In this document: positions 1 through 11,800 of the stretch, piece by piece | How the letters are laid out: the number at the start of each line of letters is the position of its first letter | How positions within the stretch are numbered: the first letter of the stretch is position 1 | Source: Galaxea fascicularis | Lineage: Eukaryota; Cnidaria; Anthozoa; Scleractinia; Euphylliidae | Direction of reading: 5' to 3' | Length of the DNA stretch: 64,000 nucleotides | NCBI GenBank assembly: GCA_948470475.1 | Contig: OX419344.1 | Coordinates: forward strand, 20,819,225 to 20,883,224 | Notes under the pieces: generated by a model | Database searches by the model: none | The model's input: the letters and a program-made list of their open reading frames with translations, nothing else | What the model was told of the DNA's origin: nothing | Made by a program: the position numbers and the translations under genes

Positions 1-1682
1 GTACCAAAAACGTCAGGAGACCATTTAAGCTCATATCCAACACTCACTTACACATCAGAAATTGCCTGAAAAGTTCAACTCAGTGGTATTGTATTTTCTC
101 TAACAGAACGTTGATAAGCACACTTTCTTTGATCAATTATTTGGGATTGATAAGCATGCAGTTTTTATTCAACTGTTAGTTAACGTTGAGCGAACAATAG
201 GCATTTTGCACGGGTAAACAACTGGTAAAAATCCTCGTGCTGCGCATGCTCATACAGCCCGTTCAGTATTTTTCTATTTGGGAGTCGTTAGAGTTGAAAC
301 CTGATGTTTTGACTCAGGGATTTCAACATGTGGTGCAAGGAAGAAGCAAGAAGTATTAATTAACGAAAACGTTTAGGTCAATTACCACCAAAAGACTTCC
401 TTTTTAGTGTACGGGATTCCGTGCTTCGCCTTTCCACACCAACTCCAGCCGAATGTAATTATTTGATATGAGGAGATCACAGTTAATCGGAAAGACTTCC
501 TGCATTCCCAGTGTGACACACATTGCAAAGAGCAAGGGCAGGGACTCGGGGAATAGTAGGGTACCTATCAGGCTAACACTGGCTTCAGTCTCAGGCTGCA
601 GGAGGGACCTTACCATGAGGCAGTGCGAATTGCTTTCCTATTGATTAGTTCTCACTTTTTTGAGAGGACAAGCAAGCTGTAGCTAGGGGAATTATGGCAG
701 TCTGGTCCAAAGAACAGTTCACGTGCGAAATTGCTAACGTACAATTTCAAATAAGGTCAAATTCCAACAGACTGTAACTCTGTGACTTAAGGTCGGCATA
801 CTGACATGTGGAAAGTAAACCGCAAACCACTTCCTGCAGTACATCTAAAGACACCAAGGGTAGGCCCTTGACAAGTGAGAGTGGTAGCGCCGGCTTCGGA
901 TTTCACACCAAGAACTTTACTATGAGGAAGTCCAATTTGCTTTATCATAGTGATTCTCACTATTGTTTTTCTGGAGGAATAGGGTTGCACGAGTTATTTC
1001 AACGAAGGGTACGCATGAATCATGATTTAACTGCGCTTTGAAATAAGGTTAAATTCGTTGATTCACACCATTTTTTCTGGGTTTGGGGATTGCAGGAACT
1101 ATTACAACGGACAGTACACATGAATTTTTAACTGCAATTTGTCCAGTCCAGCTTCTTGAGCTTCTTGAGTGCGTTAACTATAAGTTTAAGAGGCAGTCCA
1201 TCGAATATCTTAGCTCTGACCAGCTTTTAAGACGAGGCTAAAGTCAAAAGTATGATCACGTTACTGAACATGTGCACGTCTAAACCAAAATTAAGCTAGC
1301 CATGCCCCGATTGAGTAATAGTAATCCAATGAGTTTGACCGTAAAGTACCTCCAACGATGCTCAACAGTCGAATTGGCTTCGAAGATATAGATTAAAAAA
1401 TGTCTTAACGGAATTGTATCAACTCGTCTGATAAAATCAAATGTTTGTGTACCTTCTTTAATTGTGATTTTTAAGAAGATTACGACAGGTCTTATTTTTA
1501 AAGACATGTTTCTATGTTGCCAACATAATCGTCAGTTACACAATATTTGAAAAACCGTTGGACTTTATAACAACTAGGCAAAACATCCATAATTAATTAA
1601 GATTAAGTGACAAAAATATTTGAGTGAATTACAAAGTGTGAAAGAACATAAAGCCTAAAGCGTAAGTGTCAGGTTGACGTGA
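1..1682. other. Non-coding stretch with no gene recognised
   Basis: Short open frames occur on both strands, but none resembles a known domain, is flanked by convincing splice sites or continues into a neighbour. The composition is AT-rich and matches the rest of the intergenic sequence. I see no RNA gene and no clear repeat here. Confidence 0.5.
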
Positions 1683-1925
1683 TGAGCTTGTTGGTTTAAC
1701 AGTTAGGCTTTTCCCAATTTATATGCATAGCCTCCTTAAGTTTGAGTTGAAATCTAGTAGGGGCGGAATCAAGAATTTCGAAACAATCTGTAGAGCAAGA
1801 TTGACGGCAACGTTCTGAACTTAGTAAGTGTTTGAAGAGAGATGTTCACGGACACGTGTGAAAAAATGACGACCAGTTTCGCCGATATAGCAAGCATTAC
1901 AGCAAGCACAATAGGTGGCTGTTCC
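1683..1925 (-). mobile_element. Relic of a Penelope-like element: GIY-YIG endonuclease end
   Basis: On the minus strand, 1869-1892 encodes CYIGETGR, the GIY-YIG core found at the C-terminus of Penelope-like retroelements. It is preceded by a Cys-rich stretch (CAYCACCNA) and followed by a TRVREHL segment. About 30 codons further on, in another frame, come SCSTDCFEILDSAPTRFQLK and a KEAMHINWEKP-like end, which is the usual distal part of this nuclease. A stop and a frame change separate the two halves, so the copy is dead. No reverse transcriptase is seen upstream. It is a different, older copy from the one at 12.4-14.6 kb and lies on the opposite strand. Confidence 0.7.
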
Positions 1926-3600
1926 TTTATGTCTTCTGTTTTCCATATTAACCATGGATAACCGTGCGTTTTAGACTACTTTATACAAAAATCCCGGGTG
2001 GCTTTAGGTTTGGTTGGAAAAAACGAATCGTTATTATTTTGCTTCTGAAGTTGACTTTAATGTATACAGTTACAATCCTGCACTGCCCAGAGGTATGGAA
2101 CAATATACCACAAAAAAATGCCTGAAAAAGAGGCCCATTTGTTTACTCACGAAAATGGGCTTACGAATTTCTTGTCCTCGCAAGATACAATTTACCAGCT
2201 GTGACGCTCATAACCGATAAAAAACAATACATCCGCAAAACAATTGCTGGTTCATTTTACAAAAATTTATGCTTCAAATGCTGCTTTTGTGCTCTCTGAG
2301 CTCGGAAAGATTCCATCAAAGTTTTTTTTTTTTTTTTGCGTCCATACTTCAATGATTTACTCTGGCCTTTCAATTAGTCAAAACAGTAAAGCGGGTCTCA
2401 AGGAGGATAAAAGGTATCCGCGTTGGAATGAAGATAAGTGATATTTAACTTTATAACACTGTAACCTGTTGCATGCAGATCCGTTGGAAAAGACGGTTGG
2501 TTGATCACGTGCCTCGAGCTTAAGTAATACGTCCTTTGAGCGGATAATCATTTCGAAGCTAGGCAATAGTAAATCAACCCAAACCTAAGGCAATTTATAC
2601 TTGCAATAGTCGTCATAAATACAGGACACAGGACATATTCTTGGTAAATAATAGGCAATAACTTTTAGAGGTGCCAGTTTAAAATTGCAACATACTCTTC
2701 CTCCTAGGAACGGAAGACCAGCAATTGGCCAGTCCAAATAATTAGTTTATGATAACTTTCTTACAAATCTCGTTTTATTTCAATTTTTACTTTTTCTGAG
2801 GCCTGTTTTATCGCTGGATTCGTCCGTTTCTTCCGGAACCGATCTGTTTCTATTCACGTACCCGCAATCATTTTATCAGTTGAGATCGTGCGGTGAATTG
2901 TCCTAGCCGTCAAATGCTACAGCGATATAAATCAAAGTCAGCAACGCTAGCCACGCGCAGGTGTGTGGGGCTTGAGTGCACGGTACATAATCCGACTTGA
3001 ATGAAATCGATCTATTGGTTTTGCCTTCTTCTCTCAAAGTACTTAAACTTCTTCAAACCGTTTCAAAGAAGGTAATATTTAAAAAGATTATTTGAGCTAT
3101 TCTTCTGAAAGTAAACTTAGACGTATTCCACATCATTTATGTTAGCTGAAGAGTTGTAACTGTCGTTGGTAAAAACCTTGACAATCCAACTCTTGATTGC
3201 CAAAACTGCAAACACCTTGTACAGTCACGTATTGCTGGCCTTTGATTATGCTGAGTTCTTTATAACCCGATTCCTTTCTAATTTAATTCTCTTAGTGCGT
3301 CATTCGTGCTGGAAGCCTAAACCGTTTGGTGTCCTTTTCTCACACCACTAGGGTAATATATCTAAGTCAATAGTACAGTCTTGAGTTATCACGTGCACCA
3401 TACCTAATCCGACTCTACAGGAGATAAACTAGATGGCTTTTTGTTCCCTTCTAAAAGCATCTGAGCTTCCTCAAATCTTATTACATGCATTCAAAGCAGG
3501 TGGCCCAAAAACTAAGCCGTTTTAGCCGCTCTCTAAAAAGTAACTTGAAATATGGTACCACCACGTTCAGTTATGTAATCAAGGCATGTCAATATAATAC
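1926..3600. other. Non-coding stretch, nothing recognised
   Basis: AT-rich sequence with a poly-T run near 2323 and only short unrelated open frames. There is no domain, splice-bounded exon or structured RNA that I can support. Confidence 0.45.
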
Positions 3601-3679
3601 GTAATTTGTTTAAAAATGGGTGGGGTCAGAGTATAAAGAAGAAGGGAGAGCAGAGACGCACGCAAGCGTAAGAGGAAGA

Positions 3680-4115
3680 ACAAAATAAAGTTTATTAAGT
3701 GTTAAAAGCCGGGAAGAATAGAAGCAAATTTGGTCGGTCAGTTGAACTACTGTGGATAATTTTCCACTAAAATTGTTCAAGAGTGCAAACGTGTACTGCC
3801 TTGAAAGTTGAAAGACAAAATGAGGTTTGGTTAGTGTTAAAATAGATGACAAGATGCCACACACTTGGCCTGTCACTGAGTTGAACTACTGCAGGCAATC
3901 CACTGTACATAGTGAATGGTTGCAAACATGTAGTTTTCTCAATTGAAATATTGCAGACACTGTATTCATTAGTGAATGAGTTCAAACACGCGTAAACAAA
4001 CTGACCTCAAATGGAAGACAAGATGCACAGTGAGCTGGTCTCTCACTTGAACTGGCTACACAGGACAATCCATCCTCGGTTTCTTATAAACGAATGGACA
4101 AATGCCAGCTTTCCT
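3680..4115. repeat. Three diverged tandem units of about 140-165 bp
   Basis: A segment containing GTTGAACTACTG followed by a GATAAT or GCAATCC block recurs at about 3742, 3883 and 4048 (the last as TTGAACTGGCTAC). The preceding parts also line up: AGTGTTAAAA near 3698 and 3833, and GACAAGATGC near 3850 and 4018. The copies are strongly diverged, so this is an old minisatellite-like duplication. No protein is conserved across the units. Confidence 0.55.
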
Positions 4116-6639
4116 ATATTGACTAATCGGTGACTTGTGTGCTTCAAAGCGACTGTGGTTCAAAGTTCGGTTATTCCAGACGGCAAATGAAAGTGTTCTT
4201 TATGAGTGTGAATCGTCCGTGTGTCCACTTTAAGTAGAGCGACGACGGAAACGAAGACGGAACAGGTACAGTAACTCATTTCACTTCACTGCCTTGTACT
4301 TATACTGTCAAGTAGGAACAGCTCCACTCAGTTGTGCTTTAGAAAGCTAATTCATACAAAGTATACGATGTGGTCGTTAATATATCGTTGATATTAGGCA
4401 GGTCAGATATTAAGGAACTCTTGCTCTGGCGGTGGAGACTTCGGTTAAGCGGCATCAATTTATATGGCAGGTTATGTGGCATCTCGATCCAGATCGAAAT
4501 GGAAAGGCAACGGTCTACTCCATGCCACGTAGCAAATTAAGTAACCGTTTTTTTCTTTTACCACTATTCTCCCACTTTTAGAGCTTCCACGGAAGCTATC
4601 AGTCTATAACTATTTCGGGTGTTAGTCACCGAAAGTTATAGCAAAAGGGATCCTAACTACTGAATTTCCAAATTGATGTTAGTTTTCGGAAAATCATAGC
4701 GGCCTTTAAATTTAATTCATACACTAAATTTATCACATACCAATGAAAGTAAAAGGAATTGTAATCTTTAACGGTCACGAAACGTTGAGGTACCCTTCGA
4801 AAACATTACACTCTTAAAAATATATTGTAGTCTGTTACCCAGTTAGGGGCGACATTATAGTACACGAATTCCGACCAATCTTTACTGGAACCAACTGTTA
4901 GCTCTCCCTCACATGTATTTAGTTCAAATCATTTTACTACCAAAGCTAATCCGTTAATTGGTGATGAAGACACGTGGGCAAGTGATGAAAGGAAAATACG
5001 ATGTACTGAAATGGAAGCCTCCTGTGCCGTATAAAAGGGAAGATACAAATACGAGGAAACCTTAAGAAATAACCGACAATGTGACGGATCATCGCTGTGT
5101 CGTCATGCTGAACGAAACTCTGCAATGGAAGAGCCAACTAGAGCATGCCTAACCAACCTGTTCCAAGTTGGGCCATTTAGCTGTTACTAAGGAAATATGC
5201 AATTGTAACAAACTCGAAACATAGCTATCAGGAAGATATTCGCTCTCCGATTGACGAGGGCCTTTTAGTCCTGGCTGTGCTCGTTGCGTGGCTCTTAAAG
5301 TTGGTAATTATAAAATACTTCCGTCAAGTGTAGCCTCTTCTTCAGTAAATTTGTTCGTATTTGTTTGTAAATGCAAATTAACCGTTTCACTATTAAAAAA
5401 CGGCTGTCTTCATGTCTCGGAATTGGTTTAAGGGGACCACCCCGAAGCCCACCCTACACCAGGTTAAATCAGACTTATTGTTTAACAGGCGTGGAAAAAA
5501 TGACATTTCGATATCGAGAGTCCGACGGCGATGTACTCTTCTCTCACACGAGGCCAAGAGTTTATTTTTTCAAGCGCTGGATAAGTCTTTGGCGGAATAA
5601 ACGTATCTCTTAAGCCAGCACTTATAAATAATACAGACACGCTTTGCCCACGTGTTGTACATTTTTTGACTGTTGTTCTTTCGTAATTTCGCCGATGTTC
5701 CTGAGTACCGCTCTTCGATGTTACGAAAAGTATTGGCTATTGGTGACAATTCTTCCCTAAACAGTACATGATCACGCGTGTTTAATAAGAGCCTCTCAGA
5801 AGAGGTTTCTTATACTTAAGCAAACGTTTAGTTTTTCAAGGTGTATTGTTTAAAGCTTTGGCGAAACAAACGCTACACGAAATAGACCCGTCAAAAGTTA
5901 CTGCGAACCCGTTTTTTCTACCGAATTTGGACCATCGTGTTTTCATAATACTGCCAATTTCCGTGAGTAGACGTCTTTACTCTTTATTTAACTTCTGCAA
6001 TATCTTCTGCTGCTGGAGATGAGAGGCTTCGTTTATTTGCAAAACCGCACCAAAATGGAAACAAGTTATATACCCGCGTCTCTTTTGTCTAGAAATATTG
6101 ATTTTGCTTTCTCGTAACTCCCTCGTTAAATACGTGACTACGGATACTAAGCTCGTTTCTTTTTAACAGTTACAGCAACAGTGTCTATTCGATGCAATGT
6201 TTCCTTACTGACTTGTGGTTTTTACTCATTTACAAAATCCTGTATATGGTTCTTATTCTTGGCTATAAATTTGTTTTCTCAAGTGCTTTGGTTTTCAAAT
6301 CTTTGTCTTTTTAGAAGTGAAGACACGTTTTCCCATGTTGCATAGTTTTGACTACTACATTTACCTATTTTGTCGATTTTCGTTTAAGCCCTTAGCCGTT
6401 TTAACTGGCTGTATAAGCCTACATGCGCATTTGTACACTTGAGCTCGTTCGAAACACTTTCTGAGAGAAGAGAGGTTTTAGTAACAAACCACCAAACAGG
6501 AGAATACGCTTTTCAACTTTGCTTCCGTTTGTTTGTTTTTCTTTTCATTTTTTATTTGTATTTTTACAGTTTTGTCAATTTTGGTAAGCTAACAGATACT
6601 CTCAGTTTCTTAACTGCAAAAGAAAATGCATGATTTCAT
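4116..6639. other. Non-coding stretch with possible old repeats
   Basis: No gene is recognised. Segments near 5636 (CAGACACGCTTTGCCCACG) and 6320 (GAAGACACGTTTTCCCATG) look distantly alike and are followed by similar T-rich text ending in a TCGATTTT or TCGCCGATG block. The area between about 5.3 and 6.9 kb may be one worn tandem array. That reading is by eye only. Confidence 0.35.
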
Positions 6640-6915
6640 AACTTTTAAGATAAGCACTTTAATGAAGTCACGTTTTCCGCACTTCTCCGTAGACTTTTTC
6701 ACACGTTTTCCACAATATTAGAGTGAACCGTCATTTTTTTTTTGTCGGAGACAAAACGTCTTAGAAATGCACAACGTAAAAGATTAGCACTTAAATGAAG
6801 CCACAGACGTTCTGCGCACTTGACCGTAGATTCTTTCGCACATTTTCCATAATTTTGAGAGTGAACCTTGAATCTTGTTTCTTCGAGACAATACGTCTTA
6901 GAAAAGCATTTTTTT
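6640..6915. repeat. Two-copy tandem repeat, unit about 137 bp
   Basis: Unit 1 (about 6640-6775) and unit 2 (about 6776-6912) share, in order, AAGATAAGCACTT or AAGATTAGCACTT, AATGAAG(T/C)CAC, a CCGTAGA block, CACA(C/T)TTTCCA, GAGTGAACC, GAGACAA and ACGTCTTAGAAA. Overall similarity by eye is around 70 per cent. No coding function is seen. Confidence 0.6.
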
Positions 6916-7629
6916 TATTTTGTTTTCTCTTCATGTTTGTATTTATAATTAACTATATAAAGTCAACTGACCCGTGCAGTGGAGAAAAGACAGACTCCTG
7001 TCCTTCATCTATGTGAGAGTAGCTTGGCTGCATTTTTGTCTTAAATGTATGGCTCAAGTAATGGTCGATCCAGATCTTTGTTACAAATCTAGAACTCTCA
7101 CTATTTTATAGCCGAGGTTTTGCTGTCCAAAAACAGTTACTTATTACAACAATGAATGATAATTTCATTGTTTTCTCTTCCTTGCTTTGAGACCAATGAC
7201 AAGGGAAAGATCCTTTTTTAAAAAAATTACGGAAATGTTTAATGCTTGTAATTAATATCTCTGTACCTTTTATCTGCACAAGGATTAGCCCTTAAAAATT
7301 TAGACAATTTTGAGCGTGTGGCCTTCATCCTTAGCCACTCTCAGAAAGCAAAAGTGTAAAGTTCATTAGAAATCAAATACACCACTTTTATCCTTGATGC
7401 ATAGCAGGCAACCCAATGACGAATGAATATGCATACATGTTTGGTATTAATTGTGTGGTATCCCCGTAAACTGTGGAATCTCAAAGCAAAAGACTCATGT
7501 TCTTCCCGCTTTGACATTCACACTTGAGTGAGCTTCTAACGTCACAATTTAAGAATCTAATAACTCCAGTACGTCTGAATATCTGTGTAAGACATTTCCT
7601 TGGATCTCGTTGAGATCTCGTTAAGCAGG

Positions 7630-8190
7630 TCCGGTTGTGATGCTCACACAGATCCAATATTTAAAGAACTTAGATTTCTCAAAATGAAAGGTATTCACTT
7701 GTTACAACTAGGTCAATTTATGTACTCTTTTAGTACTGGTAATCTCCCTACTAAATTTGACTCTTTTTTCTCTGTTAATAATAGTATTCATAGTTACAAC
7801 ACAAGGCACGCTTCCTTTTATCGGCTTCCTCTCTGTAGGACAAACATAAGGCAGTTTTCTATATCCTTTCAAGGTCCTAAATTCTTCAATACCCTTAGTT
7901 CTGAAATTAAAAATTCCCTAACTCTAATGTCCTTTAAATACAAGCTGAAAGATTTCTTAATCAACAACTATTAACTATCCAAATCTTGTGTCATACCCAA
8001 CTGCACATCTTGCTCTATATTGGTGATATTTAATCTTTTTTTGTTTTGGGAGGAAACCTAACCTCGTATAAGCCTCCTGGTTTCTTTTAGGTTTCCTCGC
8101 CATATTAATTATCTTAACTTTAATTAATAATATGTAAATTTATTGTAAGTGGCAAAACTTAATAACTGTAAATGTAAATGTAAAACACTT
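7630..8190 (+). mobile_element. 3' end of a non-LTR retrotransposon (LINE), C-terminal RT fragment
   Basis: The frame 7600-7974 contains IHSYNTRHASFYRLPLC, then GPKFFNTLSSEIKN and SFKYKLKDFL before a stop. This is the typical C-terminal tail of Jockey/CR1/L2-type reverse transcriptase ORFs in animals. The catalytic RT core and endonuclease are missing, so this is a 5'-truncated insertion, as is usual for LINEs. The 3' UTR has a perfect 12-bp stem (8050-8061 with 8087-8098) and ends in a short TGTAAA repeat near 8165-8185. The family cannot be named more finely from this fragment. Confidence 0.75.
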
Positions 8191-8439
8191 AACAAGAACC
8201 ATAGTGCTTTTACTTTTGGAGTCTGTATTGCAACTGTAATTTTGAGTTGTTTCAGTAGACCTGCATCCACCAACGAATTGTTCAGAGAAATAATGCTGTC
8301 TGTTTCTTCGAACCCAACGCCATTACATCAACCTTCTACCTTCTTCCTTCCAGAGTTGGCCTCCACACTTCACTTTTCAGACTTTGTGTATTCAAAACCA
8401 TATAAAACCGTACTTTATTCCTTTCTTAATAGCGGTGTG

Positions 8440-8605
8440 CAGGGTTCTCAGTAGTTTTTTTGTCAGACAGCCCAGAATTACTTATAGGCGGCTAAACTTC
8501 AGCCCGGAGGCACACAAAGGCAAATCTCATAGCCAGCACAGGCGGCTACTTTCGTCTTGATAGGCGGCGGAATTCGCCGGTTGCCGGCTACTACTGAGAA
8601 CCCTG
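8440..8605. mobile_element. MITE with 16-bp terminal inverted repeats and 6-bp target duplication
   Basis: CAGGGTTCTCAGTAGT at 8440-8455 is the exact reverse complement of 8590-8605. Both ends are flanked by GGTGTG (8434-8439 and 8606-8611), read as a 6-bp target-site duplication. The interior is short and contains GGCGG/CCGGC motifs but no transposase. It is a non-autonomous DNA transposon lying about 135 bp upstream of the TATA-like motif of the receptor kinase gene. Confidence 0.75.
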
Positions 8606-8744
8606 GGTGTGAACTTCAGCACATTCCTGGATCCCCAAAGAACCACAGAAGGCACAGCACAATCAATGCCAAAGAGCCATGACAAATTTACACCAAAACA
8701 TTTGATCTGCAACATCATTTAAGGACGCACATATCTAAATAGCG

Positions 8745-8752
8745 TATATAAG
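8745..8752 (+). promoter_or_regulatory. Possible TATA box of the receptor tyrosine kinase gene
   Basis: TATATAAG lies 105 bp upstream of the ATG chosen for the kinase gene. That would place transcription start near 8775-8780, with a 5' UTR of about 80 nt if there is no upstream exon. AT-rich DNA yields such motifs by chance, so this is a candidate only. Confidence 0.35.
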
Positions 8753-8856
8753 GGTTTGACACTCTACCTCTGCCTCACCAACAGGCAAATATAGTGCATA
8801 ACTAATTATTTTCTTTTTCTTGGTAGTGCACTTGAAAAACAACTCGGGCTGAGAGA

Positions 8857-11800
8857 ATGCTGCTTTATGCTCACGTACCCACAGTTTTACTACTGTGGTG
8901 TCTACTGCTCATCCAATTCAGTGCGGGACGTAAGTAATTGGAAATAGATTACTCTCGGTTTTTGCTCACATAGAATCATTAGAAGAACATACATTAAACG
9001 ACGGCAACAATGGAGAAGATGGAAAAATCGTAAAACAATACCTGCGTTTAGAAAGGACATCTCAGAGTTTAAATGAATTCTGTACTATGGCTTCTCAAAA
9101 TCACACCAGGACACTGTAGACGTCAACAAGGCTTTCTTTTCGTAGACGTTCCAGTCATTTTCCGTTTCCCAATTTTGTTTTACCTTATTTTCTTTGCATA
9201 TTTCTTTGTTTCTTTACTTTGTCTTCTTTGTTTATTTTTAGAAGATCCAGGAACAAAATTTACAAAGGAACCTGAAAACACGGTGTTTGGGATCCTGAAC
9301 TCTGATGTCATTTTTCACTGGAGATTTGCGTTTGGTAATATCCAGGACCGGAGCAACTTCAATGAAATTGTGTGGGGAGCCACAAGCAACAATAACAGAA
9401 TTATTAACAAATACGTAACAGTTAACAAGTACGGCTTCCCTACAGTTAATAGTGGACTTTTTTCCCCCTTACAAGCCAGACTGGATGCGAAAACAAACAT
9501 TAGCCAACGCGAATGCAGTGTGATGTTCGTGTTAAAACGGGCAATCAGAAAAGACGAAAGTATAACTTACGGTTGTGAAGCAGAAGTAGACGCCGAGGAT
9601 TTTAGAAGCGGGCCTATCCGACTTGTCCTTGAAAGTAAGTCACACCTTTACTACATAATTTTTGTTTCATTTTCGTATTTCAAATCCTTGTAAAACAGAA
9701 TGAAAGCAAGTAGCGTACAACGAGTTGAAGGGCCCTATCGCTTTCACTTAAATGATGGCAATTAAGAATTTTCTCCATACTCTCAAAACCTAGAACCACC
9801 TACACAGCATAAACAGCACCAAAGTAAAGTACAGCGTACTAACTACTTGTTAACTCGCACAACGGTATTTGAATTTTCTCAAAACTCAAAAGTTAACGCT
9901 ATCTTTGTACAGGACAATTCACAGAACGACAGGAAAATACTTCAATTCAATGTCAATAGGCCTGATCACAACATGCTTTCACAGCAGATATATAGCCAAG
10001 AAAGTATTCATGCACTGAAGTAGCCTCATTTATAACAAGTCGCACAAGAAACGTTGGCACAAGGTCAACAAACACAGTCACGACGAGTCAACTACAAGGA
10101 AAATTTTGATTGGGATTAACTCTTCTTGCTTTTTGTTTTGTTTGTTTGATTTCTAATTCAAAACCATAGATTTTGCTCGATAATTTGGACTTTTACAGAT
10201 GTTTCACTGATGACATAAGTTTTGCAAGCACGACAAGTTTTTTTTTTTTTTTCAATATCAAAGCTATCCGATAGAATAGAGTGCTATTTTGACTGTTCTA
10301 CACATAAAATTGTGCCTTGTCGTATTTTAGTTCTTCCAACAATTACCAGTTCACCGAATTCAACCACAGATGTCGAGGAAGGCGAAGATGTAAAATTGCT
10401 ATGCGACGCAACTGGTGACCCTACACCGTTTATACAATGGACAAACAAGGGTGTACTCCTGCAAAGAAGCAACACATCAAAGGATTTACTTCTAATTCGT
10501 GATATTGAACGCAAGGATGGCGGCAATTATGTTTGCACAGCAGTAAACCACGCCGGAGCAGTGTCTCACAGCATTCACGTGAGAGTGGTGCGATGTAAGT
10601 AATTCTTCATTGCGACAGAGCGATAAGTTACTTTATTGATTAACCAACATCCTTTTTAGACGAAGTCAGTGTCACCTTTTCTATAAGTTACCAGACAGCA
10701 TCGTCCCAACGGAGGTTTCAGGCCCAGGGCTTTCTTTCTGAAACAAAACTACTTTTACCTTGCGGTACGTACCTTGCTCGAGTTATTTGGCCTAGGGAAG
10801 GGAGAGGGACGGGTAACATTGCAGAAATGGCGAAGGATGAATGGCTCTGAGTGTGGGAGCTTGATGGGTGATTTTTTCTAACGACAGCGTGTGGACTAAA
10901 GCAAAAGCACAGGACAAGAGTAAAGAGTACTACATTTAGAAGATATTCTCCATATCTTTGTACTTCTTGGGAAAGACTTTCTCATCACCTCCCTATTTTC
11001 TTATGGCTTGATGCAATGATGGCCATTAAAGTTAAGGCGCGGAGAATCTATTTTCCTTCAGTCAGCACATAATGAAAATTGTCTTACATTTGCTCTTTCA
11101 GATCGACCATACATAAACAGAACTGCGTCTTCAAATCCCGTAGTGAAATCCTGGTTGAACCACATGACCGATTTAAAGTTTGCTGTAGATGCAAATCCCG
11201 CTGCTAATTTCACCTGGTTCAAAGATGACCGGCTTCTCTTTAGCGGTGTTAACTCTACGCATGACATAAGCACGTTGACGCTGACGCCTCATTCAGCTGG
11301 CGACTTTGGGCTGTACTTGTGCAGAGCCACAAATATCAAAGGAACAGCATGGTACAATATTACAGTGGAGCAACTATGTAAGTATAGTTTTCCAAGCGAT
11401 TGTCCATTGGTGTTCCCTTAAGCTTAATAGTTACTTAAAGAAAAAAAATAAGATATGGATAGCAACTTATTGTCAGGGTTAATATTAATAATTCACTATT
11501 TCCTGAAGAATGTTGTGAATCTTTCTACTCGTGGCGCCATGCAGGGCATAGTTCGCGTTACAAGAGCCACGGATTTCGATACTTTGTTGGAAATACTGCA
11601 ATCTTTCAGCAGATTGGCTATTCAAGTTTATAACGAACCAGTAGTCTTTCCCTGCCCAGGTAAATGGCCACCACAGAAACCCATTAAAACGCAGAGGACT
11701 GGGAAAAGAGGGCGGATAATTAACTGTATTAACGGCATACCTCGACGACTTAGAGTAATTTATCAACACGCTCTTGGCTGTCAAAGCACTGTAGTTTATG

